From Amyelois transitella (taxonomy: Eukaryota > Arthropoda > Insecta > Lepidoptera > Pyralidae): 64,000 nucleotides of DNA. The translations under genes and the position numbers were made by a program. The notes below the pieces were generated by a model. The model was not told the origin of the DNA. It saw nothing but the letters and a program-made list of their open reading frames with translations, and did not search any database. Where the stretch lies: positions 3,720,001 through 3,784,000 of the forward strand of contig NC_083529.1 of NCBI RefSeq assembly GCF_032362555.1, given 5' to 3'. Positions 11,101 to 23,100 of this stretch are shown here, one piece after another. Each line of letters starts with the position of its first letter. The stretch's first letter is position 1.

Positions 11101-14100
11101 AAAGAACTTATAATTACGCTTCTTTAAAATACGGCGGTAAATAACACACAGCTTTCTGATCGGTCAATGTTGACAGTGACAGTTTCTATGTCGCTCATTA
11201 TTGGTCTACTTTAGCAAAAACTATTTTTACAGTTTCAAAACAGTAGCACCATTAAACGACGCCGTTTTTATCGCGCGAGAAACTATCGCTGTTTCGCTTT
11301 TTATATAACATAAATGGGACAGCGATAGTTTGTCGTACCATGCAACGAGTACATATGTCTGGCAGTGTGTACGTGTGTGTATGTGTGTTTGTGTGAGTGT
11401 CTGTGTGTGTGTGTGCCCGTGCGCGTACCTGGGCGGCGGCGGCTGCGCGGGCTTGGCGGCCGGCGAGGCGGGCGCGGCGGGCGACGGCGGCGCGCGGGGG
11501 GCGCGCGGCTGCGGGGGGAATCATTGTATGGCATTACATATCTAGAGTTAGCCTCGAAGTAAATTCGAGACTTGTGTTATCAGATATTAGCTTAGTCCAC
11601 CTGCTTTCATTCATCCACTCCATATGACAAAACCATCTTAACATGCCCTTTTCTATTCCTGTTACTATATCTACTTTCACATCACAACATTCCTTTATCA
11701 CGCTGTTTCTTATCCGGTCACTCAATTTCACACGGTCTCACCGATCATACGCTCTTATTTCCACACCCCACTTTCACAATATTCCCCGCGATCACTCTTC
11801 TTTCAATATCACTATCACACTTTTCATCTGATGTAAAATTTAATCCTAGTTATACAAACCCTTTCACTTATTCAACTTTTTCTCCTTAACCAAAATATTA
11901 CATGCTGTCATTTCCTTCTCATTTGAAAAACAGTTTACCATCCTGTTACTCCTCGGTTGACGACGCCTGTATAACCTAATCGTCGGCACAGAGAAGACGT
12001 TGGACTCATTTCACTCATTCATCCTTAATCCACTTTCACACTTTCAAATCTGTTAAATAACTATCCATATACTGAACAGCCACGGTGACGCCACACATAA
12101 AGGATGTGACCACTTTTTAAATTTTAAACCACTGAGTGTGCGCTCCGTTTATACCGACACTATATACTAACAACATTGATAAATTTTTGTTTACTGACTG
12201 CTGATAGAGAACCTTAGCGAATTACCCTGATTCTTAATGTAACTTAATCAATTTAATAAAAAAAAATCACATTCGTACTCACAATATTGCGATGCGAGTG
12301 CGCCGGTGGTGGCGCGGGCGTGGAGGGGGGAGGGGACGCAGAGAGTCTCCTCTCGATCTCTTGTTCCTGTTGTAACGCGCGAACGAAAGCAGTCTTCAGG
12401 CGTGCTGTGTGTTCCGCCTGGAATTTTGATTAAAGCGTTAAATACAATCCATACTCTTTACTTTTATTATACAAAAGTGAACCAAAGGTTTGTAGAGCTT
12501 CCGTAATTGGATTCTGTTCACTTGTGACAGTGTTAAATAAAAAATTCCCATAAGATCGCTCTTTCCCAAGCATGTCGTAAAAAATGGTAAATGTTAATAG
12601 GCATAATCAAGGGCAGATTTAACAATGCGGATAAGGTTCTCCTGCAAAGGTTGCGGAGGTCTGACGAGAGCCCCTTCGTGTAAAAACCAGACTTAGCCAA
12701 TCGAGAATCACGGTCAAAAAGTTCACTCCAGGCTCAGCTTGGCTTGTTTTGTTTTTTTTTTATGCAATATTAGATTCCATCCCACCTGATAGTACCTACA
12801 CTTACTATGAGGTGGGATGGAATCCAATATTCTTCGTCTTCACCGTCACTACAATGAAGACGAAGATATTACCTGCCTTTCAAAGAGACACCTATTTATC
12901 ATACTTTAGAATGTTCGCGTAACATATTTATCGCGTAACATTATTATGTTTCTCCTCTTGGATTTCACGGGTCCATACACCCCGGATTTTTGAGAGGCTT
13001 GCGTGGGGATATAAACCCAACATGTAGAGGCCCTTTGGAGAAGTTTATGTTATGTTGTTCTCCTGCCCAAACCCGTTCCCGGCCATATCAATAGACAATA
13101 TGTCCATGAACAGGTTTCGGCAGGAGGTGGAGCTATTACAAAATAAGGAAAAGGATGATGGGTTATGGAGTTGACGTTTGGATGGATTTAAACTGGGCTA
13201 TTGCTGAAGAAGTTCGGACACCTGCCATAATCATGAATACGTGACTATTATGTGGCAGGTGGTGACTCGCCACTCACTAAATGGGCCCCTCAAATCAGTC
13301 ACCATGATTGGCAACAAAGGGGCAACATCGGCGTGGGTGGCTAAGGATGTCGAGAGGTGAGACTGCGGGGCGTGAAATCGTGGTGATCCAGTCAGGCACC
13401 CCCGGCGACATTATTATTATTATCGTCCCTATTCCGGGAGCAGCAACTCGCCTTGAGCGCGCGCTTGACGTTCCCCGAGACGCACAGCTCGCACAGGCGG
13501 CGCGGCGCGGGCGCGTGCGCGGGCGCGGGCGCGAAGGTGGCGTCGGCGCGCGCGCGGCCGGCGGGCGCGCGCTCCCAGCGCCACACGGGCGTGAAGTCGC
13601 CGCCGCACTGCGCGCACGCCGCCGGCACCGCGCCGCGCGGCAGCCGCTCCTCGCGCGTCAGGTAGTCCACCACGTGCTCCAGCCCCACCAGGTACACGAA
13701 GTCCGTGTTGCTGGGCGACGGGATGAAGTTCATCTCCGGCGGCGGGGGCTTCGGGGGCGGGATCTGTGGCGAGAGACAAATGACGTTACATTTGATCGAT
13801 TGAAACTGTTCGCTCTGTCTATTACAATTAGGATGTGCTTACATGCATAACATAGCATATAATCATGTCTTTATCCCTTGCCAAGTAGACAGCGAACAGT
13901 CTTCAAAAGACTGAAAGGCGACGTTCAGCTGTTTGGCTTAATAATAGAATTGAGATTCAAACAATGACATGTTGCTAGCCCATCAGCTAAAAAAATCCCT
14001 ATTATATAAACTATATACGGGTATTCTAAGATTAAGATTTTTATGTCTACCACCTGGCATTAATTATCAGCTGCACTCAATAAACATTAATTCCACGATC

Positions 14101-17100
14101 ATCCTTGTCTCCACACAAACCACATTTCTCAAATAAAATTTTCCATAAATATAAACATACATTTTTCTTTTAAAAAATATAAAATGATTACACTCGACAC
14201 TTCCTTACTTGTAAGCCTTCGTAGGATAAACCCCATCGTGAAAACGATCTACATAATAAACGCATTGTCACAAAAGGTTTCTCATTAAGTTATAAAATAT
14301 ATCACTCAATAATTTCAGTTACAAATCTTAATAAAACCATTATTTACACACTTGTATAACACTACAATGTATAACGATAACATGATTATTATTTTCATAA
14401 CTTTTGCACTTGAATGACATTTATTCCATAAGTTATAATTTTTCATTACGATTTTAAGTTTATATCTAAGAAAAAAAATACATTATTATATAACCAACAA
14501 AAAGTTTAAGATCCTACACAACTGAATGGCTCATTGAGGGTTATAAAGCATGTGACTATAATGAGGTATCAACGTAAATCGACACCATATTGTACACAAA
14601 ACATAGATGATATAAAAAAAAAAGTTATTGTCGTTAAATTTTCGATCAATCTATATCTCTTATCGATTTTTGTGAATTCATTAATTTGCATATTTATTGC
14701 TTGCTTTTAAATGTTTTATTGTTAAATTGTGAAGTTTATTTATATACTTCAAATTTATGGAACTAATTTAAAAAAAAATAATGTTACAACTTGTTAATAT
14801 TTGGATATCCCTGTGAGATGCTAAGTTTTAAAATAAAATTGCGTAGATTGGATTTGTTATACAAACACAATCGCTATTTGTAATAGTAAAACAGTAACTT
14901 ACATTATTTATAAATAATACAGGTAATAAACGCGCACATAACGTGCGTTTATTTTATTTCGGACGTTTCGAATCATGTTACAATGAACCGTGATACACCG
15001 AGCGACTTTTTATTTTTAATAATATAATGCAACGCGAAAGTCAAAATCGATTTTCATACTCTCGGAGGGGTAGGCAGAGACTACATCTTTCCACTTGCCA
15101 CGATCTCTGCGTACTTCTTTCGTTTCGGGTACTCTTGACCTGACCCTTTGCCAGGACGTCCTTAATTTGATCAAGATACGTTCGTAATAGACGAACTTTT
15201 ATTCTTCCCATATTTTTTTTTTATTCTTCCCACTCGATTTTAATAATAATCTTTATTTATTTGTTCCTTTGCACAAAGTAAATTTTTCATAAAACTTTAT
15301 CTCTGTACCTTCCCTACATTGTCCAACGCGTGATAGCCTACTGAATCCAAGAACGCGAAGTCAGCAATCGTGTGTGAAGATATATTATACAAATGTAGGC
15401 GTAACTGTTATTTACATATGTACAATGTACATACATAAAATCACGCCTCTTTCCCGGAGGGGTAGGCAGAGACTACCTCTACTAACTGGTATTTATCTAG
15501 AAATATTTGTGTATTTTATTAACCTAAAAAAATTGTAAATGTCAATCAAACCCGCGATTATCAAAATAATATTTTAAGGAGACAGAGCTCAAAAGTCCCG
15601 AAAAGACTGAAAGCCCACGTTCAGCTGCTGCTGCTGCTGCTGCTGCTTATTAAGCTATCTTAATGATAGGATTGAGCTTCATATAGTGACAGGTTTGCTA
15701 GCCCATCGCATACGTTTTGGACTCGATCGCCAACCAACAAAGAGGAGATCTCCCCCTCGGCTATGCATTATGCCTGGGGAAACTTTGATATCGCGATTCA
15801 ACAATCTCACTGTTATTGGCTGACGGCGTCGCGTGATAGGCTAATATGATTTGAGACATAGCAAAAGATAATCACAAGTTTATTAGCCTTTCTCTTGATT
15901 GACTTTTACAAACTGCACGGAAAACTGGTTCGCGCATCGCTGCCAGACATGAAAGCTTGCACTAGATGAATGTCCTTAATCGTCTTTTACGACATCCATG
16001 GAAAAGACATGGGAGTAATCCTACTCTAAAGTAAAAAGTACGTTGAGTAGTTTATAGGGTAGGGACGGACATCATAAAGCGACAATGTTTTATACTATGC
16101 AGTGATAGCGATATTAACTATGTTGAGTAGTTTATAGGGTAGGCACATTGTTTATAGGGTAAAGCGACAATGTTTTACACTATGCAGTGATAGCAATATA
16201 AACATACCTGCAACAGGGTCTTCTCTAACTGCTTCCTCAGCGCAAGTTTGGCTGCGGCCTGGCGTTGGGCTGGCGTCTGTGTGTCTTCAGAGCTGCGGGA
16301 ACTGGCCTGTACGACAAATATACGAGGAATAAGCATTTAAAATATAAAGGTGCGATTTATTCTTATTTTAAATGAGAAGAAGCAAGTGGGAGCGAAGTTT
16401 CTGACTCGAACGCCACCAGCAGCAGGCAGGCAGTTTGCAGCTCTTGATATTATTATTAACCCCCGACAGAAGAAGAGGGGTGTTATAAGTTTGACGTGTG
16501 TCTGTCTGTATCATCATAGCTCATAAACGGAAGAAGCGATTTTAGTTTAGTTTTTTTTTTCTTATTATTAAAGGTGATTTTCGTGCGAGTGTTTTTAGAT
16601 TTGTTTCATCAAAATAGATTGAGCCTTTTAAAAGTTGTGGGAGTTGAAAGTGGGAAAGGAAGACCGAATGTCGACGAATATATAATACGCCAAGACAATG
16701 AAATACCTCTAATTTAAAAAAAATATGAAATGTCTCTATAGACGTCTACCAATTTTTAACGACCTCAAAAAAAAGGTGGTTCTCAGTATGACCCGCATGT
16801 ACGTATGTATGCCGCGATTATCTCGCGTTTCGCTGAACCGATATTGATGCGGTTTTTAGAAATTTAGCCAAATTTAAAAAAAGAGGATTACAATTGGAGG
16901 CGGTTATCTTTTAAACAAAACGTTTTTCTCTCATATTTTTATACTCATTGCCGACTTTCAACATCTCTGCAAGCCCCCAGTTGCACCCTCTGATATATAA
17001 TAATAATAATAATAAAGGCGTCGGAACGTGACGACCCCATCGCCCCCTGGGTCACCTTCCCAGTGCAATCAGTCTCCGCAGGGCAGCTTGTGGCGAGCTG

Positions 17101-20100
17101 TTGGGGAGTAGCGACCCCACGGACCTGAGTGCTCCCAGGGGAGGCCCCTGTTCCTCGCCTCCGATCTTCCTTCGCCAAGGTCGGAGTGGAAACCGATGAG
17201 GGACAGGACCCCTACCTCTGGCTTGCCTTAACCGGCCGGTCAGAGTGGAGTCGCGAGAGCTATACGCTCGAAGGATGGAAGTGTAAAATGTCATAACGCC
17301 GGGGGTGCCTGACTGGATCACCACGATTTCACGCCCCGCAGTCTCACCTCTCGACATTCTTAGCCACCCACGCCGATGTTGCCCCTTTGTTGCCAATCAT
17401 GGTGACTGATTTGAGGGGCCCATTTAGTGAGTGGCGAGTCACCACCTGCCACATAATAGTCACGTATTCATGATTATGGCAGGTGTCCGAACTTCTTCAG
17501 CAATAGCCCAGTTTAAATCCATCCAAACGTCAACTCCATAACCCATAATCCTTTTCCTTATTTTGTAATAGCTCCACCTCCTGCCGAGACCTGTTCATGG
17601 ACATATCATCTATTGATATGCCCGGGAACGGGTTTTGGCAGGAGAACAACATAACATCAACTTCTCCAAAGGGCCTCTACGTGTTGGATTTATATCCCCA
17701 CGCAAGCCTCTCAAAAATCCGGGGTGTATAGACCCGTGAAATCTAAGAGGAGAAACATAATAATAATAAAATCGTTTATTTCCTCAATTAACAAAGACTT
17801 AACATGGTTTCTTAATGCTAGTACTCAGCTAAGTTGGCATGTTACATCAATCTTTGAGGAGAGGCTAGTTCCTGAAATAGGGTCTTGCGAACCTGTGCTA
17901 CGGGTAGCTAGGCCTCCTCCTCGGATATAAGTAAATGCTAGGAGTAAAATCTTAAATATAGGGAGAATTAACTAAATAGGTACCTACGTACAAAGGAATG
18001 GTGGAAAATAATAGGATGAATTTATGAGGGATCGAGATAAGAAATGGAAGGGGAATTAGAGGAAATGTTCATGTGTATGTATGTTTGTGTGTATGATGTG
18101 TTGTGTGTTGTTGTGTTTGGTGAGTGACTGGAGTGTTTAAGGCACGATGATGAGGTAGTGATAAAAAAACAAAAAAAAGAGAGATAGGGCGAGGTGGGTG
18201 TATTCCAGGTAAATTTTGAGTATGTGGTAGGATGGTTGGATAGTAAAATTGTAGATGAAAGCAATAATTTAGTGAAGGAGGAGGTCAGTTTATCGGTGTT
18301 AGAAGGTTTTCTGTGCTGGGATAGTCAAGAGATTTGAGGTATTGAGTAACAGTTTTTTTACAAGAGAATTTATGGAGAGGGTAAATATTGAGCAATGCAT
18401 TAAGTTTGTTGTATAAATATGGACCGAGGAAACAGAAAAAATTATGAGAAGTTGCCGTGTTAAATCGGTACCGTGTGCAGACTGGTCCCCTTCTACGCTG
18501 AAATCTTCGTAAGTTGGGATCGTATTGGACTTGGGAGTGCTGTTTAAGTATCGTGTACAACACAAAGGACTGTCTAACTGTGAGCACGTCCCAGGTTCTG
18601 TACAAATCAGTCGTTGGATGGAGGTAAGAAAGGCCCGCCGCAACCTTGAGAATGGCACGTTGGGCTCTCTCCACCACCAGGAGGTGAGTTTTGGCTGTTC
18701 CGCCCCAGGATGTGATGCAGTAATTCACTAACGACTGGCATAAGGCATTATATACAATCTTGATTATTTTGCGGTTTGAAATGTGCCGTAGGGTTTTAAA
18801 AATATATATAAGTTTGCGGAGCCTGGCCGTTAGTGATTCGATATGTGAAGCAAACGACAAGGTATGGTCAATTATGACACCCAAGTATTTGGTTTGATCT
18901 GTTTTATGGAGGGCAGGACAGTGGCAGTTTTGAGCTTGGTTACAGTCGGAGATATGGGATTTTATACTGAGGGTGGCAGGAGGTAGATAACTAGTTTTGA
19001 GAGCAAAAGGGATGTAAGCGGTTTTGTTTATATTCAGTGTTAGAGAGTTGAAGTTTAGCCAATCTTTCACAGTGTCGAAGCCAACCTGGGCTTTGGAGAA
19101 GGTGTCCTCCCAGGAGTCGCCAGAGAAGAACAGAGCTGTGTCATCAGCAAACGCAAGGATTTTTGCATCTTCGAGTTGGAGTTGGCAAAGGCTGTCAATG
19201 TAGACGAGAAAGAGGGTGGGAGAGATTATGCTTCCCTGTGGGAGGCCAAAAGTGAGACATACCTCGTCACTCGTCCACTCACCTATCATGGTTTGTTGAG
19301 TTCTGTTGCTGAGGAAGTCTGAAAATAGTTTAAGCGGGATTCCTCTAACTCCAACCCTTTCCAGCTTGTCCAATAGAATGGGAATGGACACTGTGTCAAA
19401 GGCTTTTTTGAGGTCCAGAAATATAGTTAGACACTTCTTTTTCCCGTCCAGTGAGGTGATAACTGAGTGGACAAGCTCGTGGACCGCCTCGCCAGTGGAC
19501 TTACCGGTTCGAAACCCAAACTGAGTGTTTGAAAGCAAGTTGTTTGTTTCCAAGAAGCTTATGAGTTTGTTGTTCATAATTCGTTCTAGAATCTTTGAAA
19601 GAGAAGAGAGTAAAGAAATTGGTCGATAATTGTCTACCCTATTTTTATCTCCGTCTTTGTGGATAGGCTTGATAAGGGCCTTTTTAAAGGGAGCGGGGAA
19701 GGTGCCTTGTTCTAAAGACAGGTTACATATGTGGGTAATAGGTTTAGTCAGCAAAAGGGCATATCTTTTGATAACTTTGTTTGGAATTTGATCCGGGCCA
19801 ACCGCACATCTTTCTTTTAGGCTTATTATGATGCTAAAGACATCCTCTTCAAGTACTGGGGTCATTTGAAGGCTATGTAGACATGAGCATGTAGAAGGGA
19901 GCGTATACATGGGAGATTTGTAGCTAGAGGGGATTTTGCCAGCCAATTTCCCTCCCACGTCAGCAAAAAATCTGTTTACCTGGTTTATGCTTTCACTTGG
20001 GGCCTCAGGGGTAATTAGGGACAGGGAATGATCGGGTGAGCGATTGGTGCCACTTATATCTTTAATAACCTTCCAAAGCTGTTTGCAGTTATTTTGAGAT

Positions 20101-23100
20101 GCTTGAATTTGTAGCCTTTCGTATTTTCTTTTTGACTTTTTAAGGACCGCCGAACAGAAACTCCTGTAGCGTTTGTATGTCGAGGCCAGAACTTCGTTTG
20201 TCGGGTTCTTTTTATGTTTTTTATGTAAGTTGTCCCGGTTTTTAATGCATCGGAGAAGCCCTTTAGTTATCCACGGCTTGTGTATTATTTTCCGTTTGGG
20301 AGTTTTTGACCTATAGGAGCTGCTTTTAATGGCCAAGTAAACAGTTTCAATAAAGAGGTTGGCGGCTGCATTTGGGTTAGTACAGTTTAGGATAGGTTCG
20401 AAGTTTAGCTCAGACATGTTTTGATCTAGAACCTTAAAATCAATTCGGTATTCATTTTTGCTATGGGTGGATGTAAGGTTATATTGCATCTGTAGATTAA
20501 GGGCCACCGTGAAGTGATCTGTTAGGGTGGAGTTAATGACCAGGCAAGAAGCATCGTGTTTAGATTTTAACATCATGTGGTCATAACAGGTGCGTCCGTG
20601 GGTGGGGAGGGAGTGGCAGGAGAGCACACCATGGCCAGCGAGAATATTTAAGTAGTCATGGTGAGTTTTGTTGGGGTTGTTAGGTAATATATCAATGTTA
20701 ATGTCTCCACATAAAATAATGTTTTTAAATGTCTTTAAATTGGACAGGGCTTTATCAAGTGACTGTAAGAAATTTGAGACGTCTTTGTGAGCCGGGGGTC
20801 TGTAAATTCCTATAACACAGGTGGATTGGTCGATTTTTAATATAAGGCAGTTTGCATCTTCCACAGGGGGCTCTTCGATCGTTGCATTTAGGGATTTGTG
20901 GTAGTATATCGTGACTCCTTCGTTTTGTGTGGAATTATATAATAGAGCCCGGGTCCCGCTACTCTTTGCTTTACTAGGTATTATAAAATTAATATGAAAG
21001 AAATCACATTTCCATACTCACTGCGTCGCTGGTACTACTGGTCACAGACGAATTATCCTGGGCAGGCTTGTAATGGATAGTTTACGTTGAAAATACGATA
21101 ACAAATGATGACTCTTAAAGTAAATGTAATTTTAACATACTTTGTCGCCTAAACAATTTTTTATTCAACAAGCTCTCGTTAACAGCTACAACATATCATA
21201 GTTATTCTTTTCACTGGTTCCATATTTGTTAGTTCTTTTTTTTTATTTCAGGTATTTTTTGAAGAGCTATATATAAATAAATCTTAAAACAATGTTTTTT
21301 TATTTATATTTCTATCGCATCAAGAGGTTCGACTGTCAAAGTTTGTCTTATGGCATAAAGACGGACAGACTCTTAGTAGTAGCAGTACTTTTACTGTTTT
21401 ATAAAATATAAAAAAACAAAGGTTCAACATAAGAAATGTTCAAAGAAGTTTGAGACGCTAAACAAACTCCTTGTTATTTTCTTGTTTATTTGTGGTGCGG
21501 TGTCCAGTGAATCATGAAAATACATGGCATTCGTGTCTATCTGTGGTTAAACTATCCTGTGGTTTTATTGTATTTAAATATTTATGAATACATAAAAAAA
21601 CGTATTTATTTTAAAAAGATAAGGAAATGTTTGATATAGTTACCTTAGCAGAAGCCTGGTGTGATGCGGGAGGCGGCGCTGGAGTTATTGTCACCGAGGG
21701 CGTGATACTAGCGCCGCCTGACGAAGACGACTGAGAAAAAAAATTAAGTCTTGCTACTTTCTCCATAAAATTTATTTTTGGTATTAATATGCACAATATT
21801 TATTTTTATACAAATACTTTCTAGGTATTGTACCTGAATTTTATAGCGCTTAGCTCCGAGCAATTCTTGGATAGTTTGTGGCCTGGCCATGGAAATATAA
21901 CCAACATCTAAAAACACTTAACATATGCAAGCTGTGCTAGAATAATAAGATGGATTTTTTATTCAATGTGGTATTTAAAATTTATCTCTTACGAGTATTA
22001 ATTGGCCTTATTTCGAAGAGATGGTGGAAACAGGTAGTTTTTTACTTTTACAAAATTACAATAATTTTTAGCCCTGGAGTTCGTTTTTCAGGTTGGTTAT
22101 ATTTCCGTGAGTGCGACTAATAAAAAAAATATTTCATCACTTAAATTAAGAACCTGGATATAAAAAATCGCTAGTCTTTCGTGACATATGGCTAAGCTGT
22201 TGCTAGGGGGTTCTAGACACTGCTTAACATACTATGATCAAAATGGAAAAGTTTTTAAAAATGAAACTGGCCAGTTATCCGAATTCAAAATTGGAAGGTG
22301 GCCACATACCTGCGAGCGATACCCGCCGGCAGTGAGCGTGGCGCCGCCGGGCAGGCTGGACGTGCGCCGCGCCGCGCCGCTCGCCAGGCTGCCGGCCGCG
22401 CTGCCGGTGCCCGTGCGCTGTCACGTCATATATTATTCATTAAACTACGTCTCCCAGCAAACGTTTGTTATGCATTTTGTGAGATTGAAAAATACATGTT
22501 CGCTGATTCTCAGACCTACTCAATATGCTCACAAAATTTCATGAAGTCGGTCAAGCCGTTTCGAAGGAGTACGGGTATGAACATTTTGACACGAGACTTT
22601 TATATATAAGATTAAATCTAAATAAATACAGTGAATTACTTCTATACAATCCACCTCACTATAATTGGATGTGCAACCATGATTATGTAGCAAAACTGCT
22701 GCAATATTCATGTCTTCCCTCAAGGATCTATTAGAAGAGATTTCTATTGAAATAAGTAGCACGTTCGTACTACTATATTTTCTGTGTTAAACATTTCTGT
22801 ATATTCTTTTGTACATATAGTCACCACTATATCCCTTGTGGGGTAGACAGGTCCAAACAGTCTTGAAAAAACTGATCGGCCACGTTCAGCTTTTTGGCTT
22901 GATAACAGAATTGAGACTCAAAATACATTAGAGCGTCGGAGGTTGAATCTGTAAGATGTACAGTAAAAATGCGTGATACGCATAAAGGCACAGGTTCAAG
23001 TCCCACCTTGGCCATGTACTAGTGATTATTTTCAAAGTTATGTACGGCGGCACCACGCAGCCGCTGCCCGCCAGCAGGCTGTCTGTGTGTACATACCTTA

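Noticed and set aside
13308-13850. 180-codon plus-strand ORF
   Set aside because: A shadow of the GC-rich p66 finger exon and the adjacent repeat; Arg/Ala-rich, no domain.
15623-15648. CTG triplet expansion
   Set aside because: It lies in a non-coding SINE copy in a large intron; a simple slippage product.
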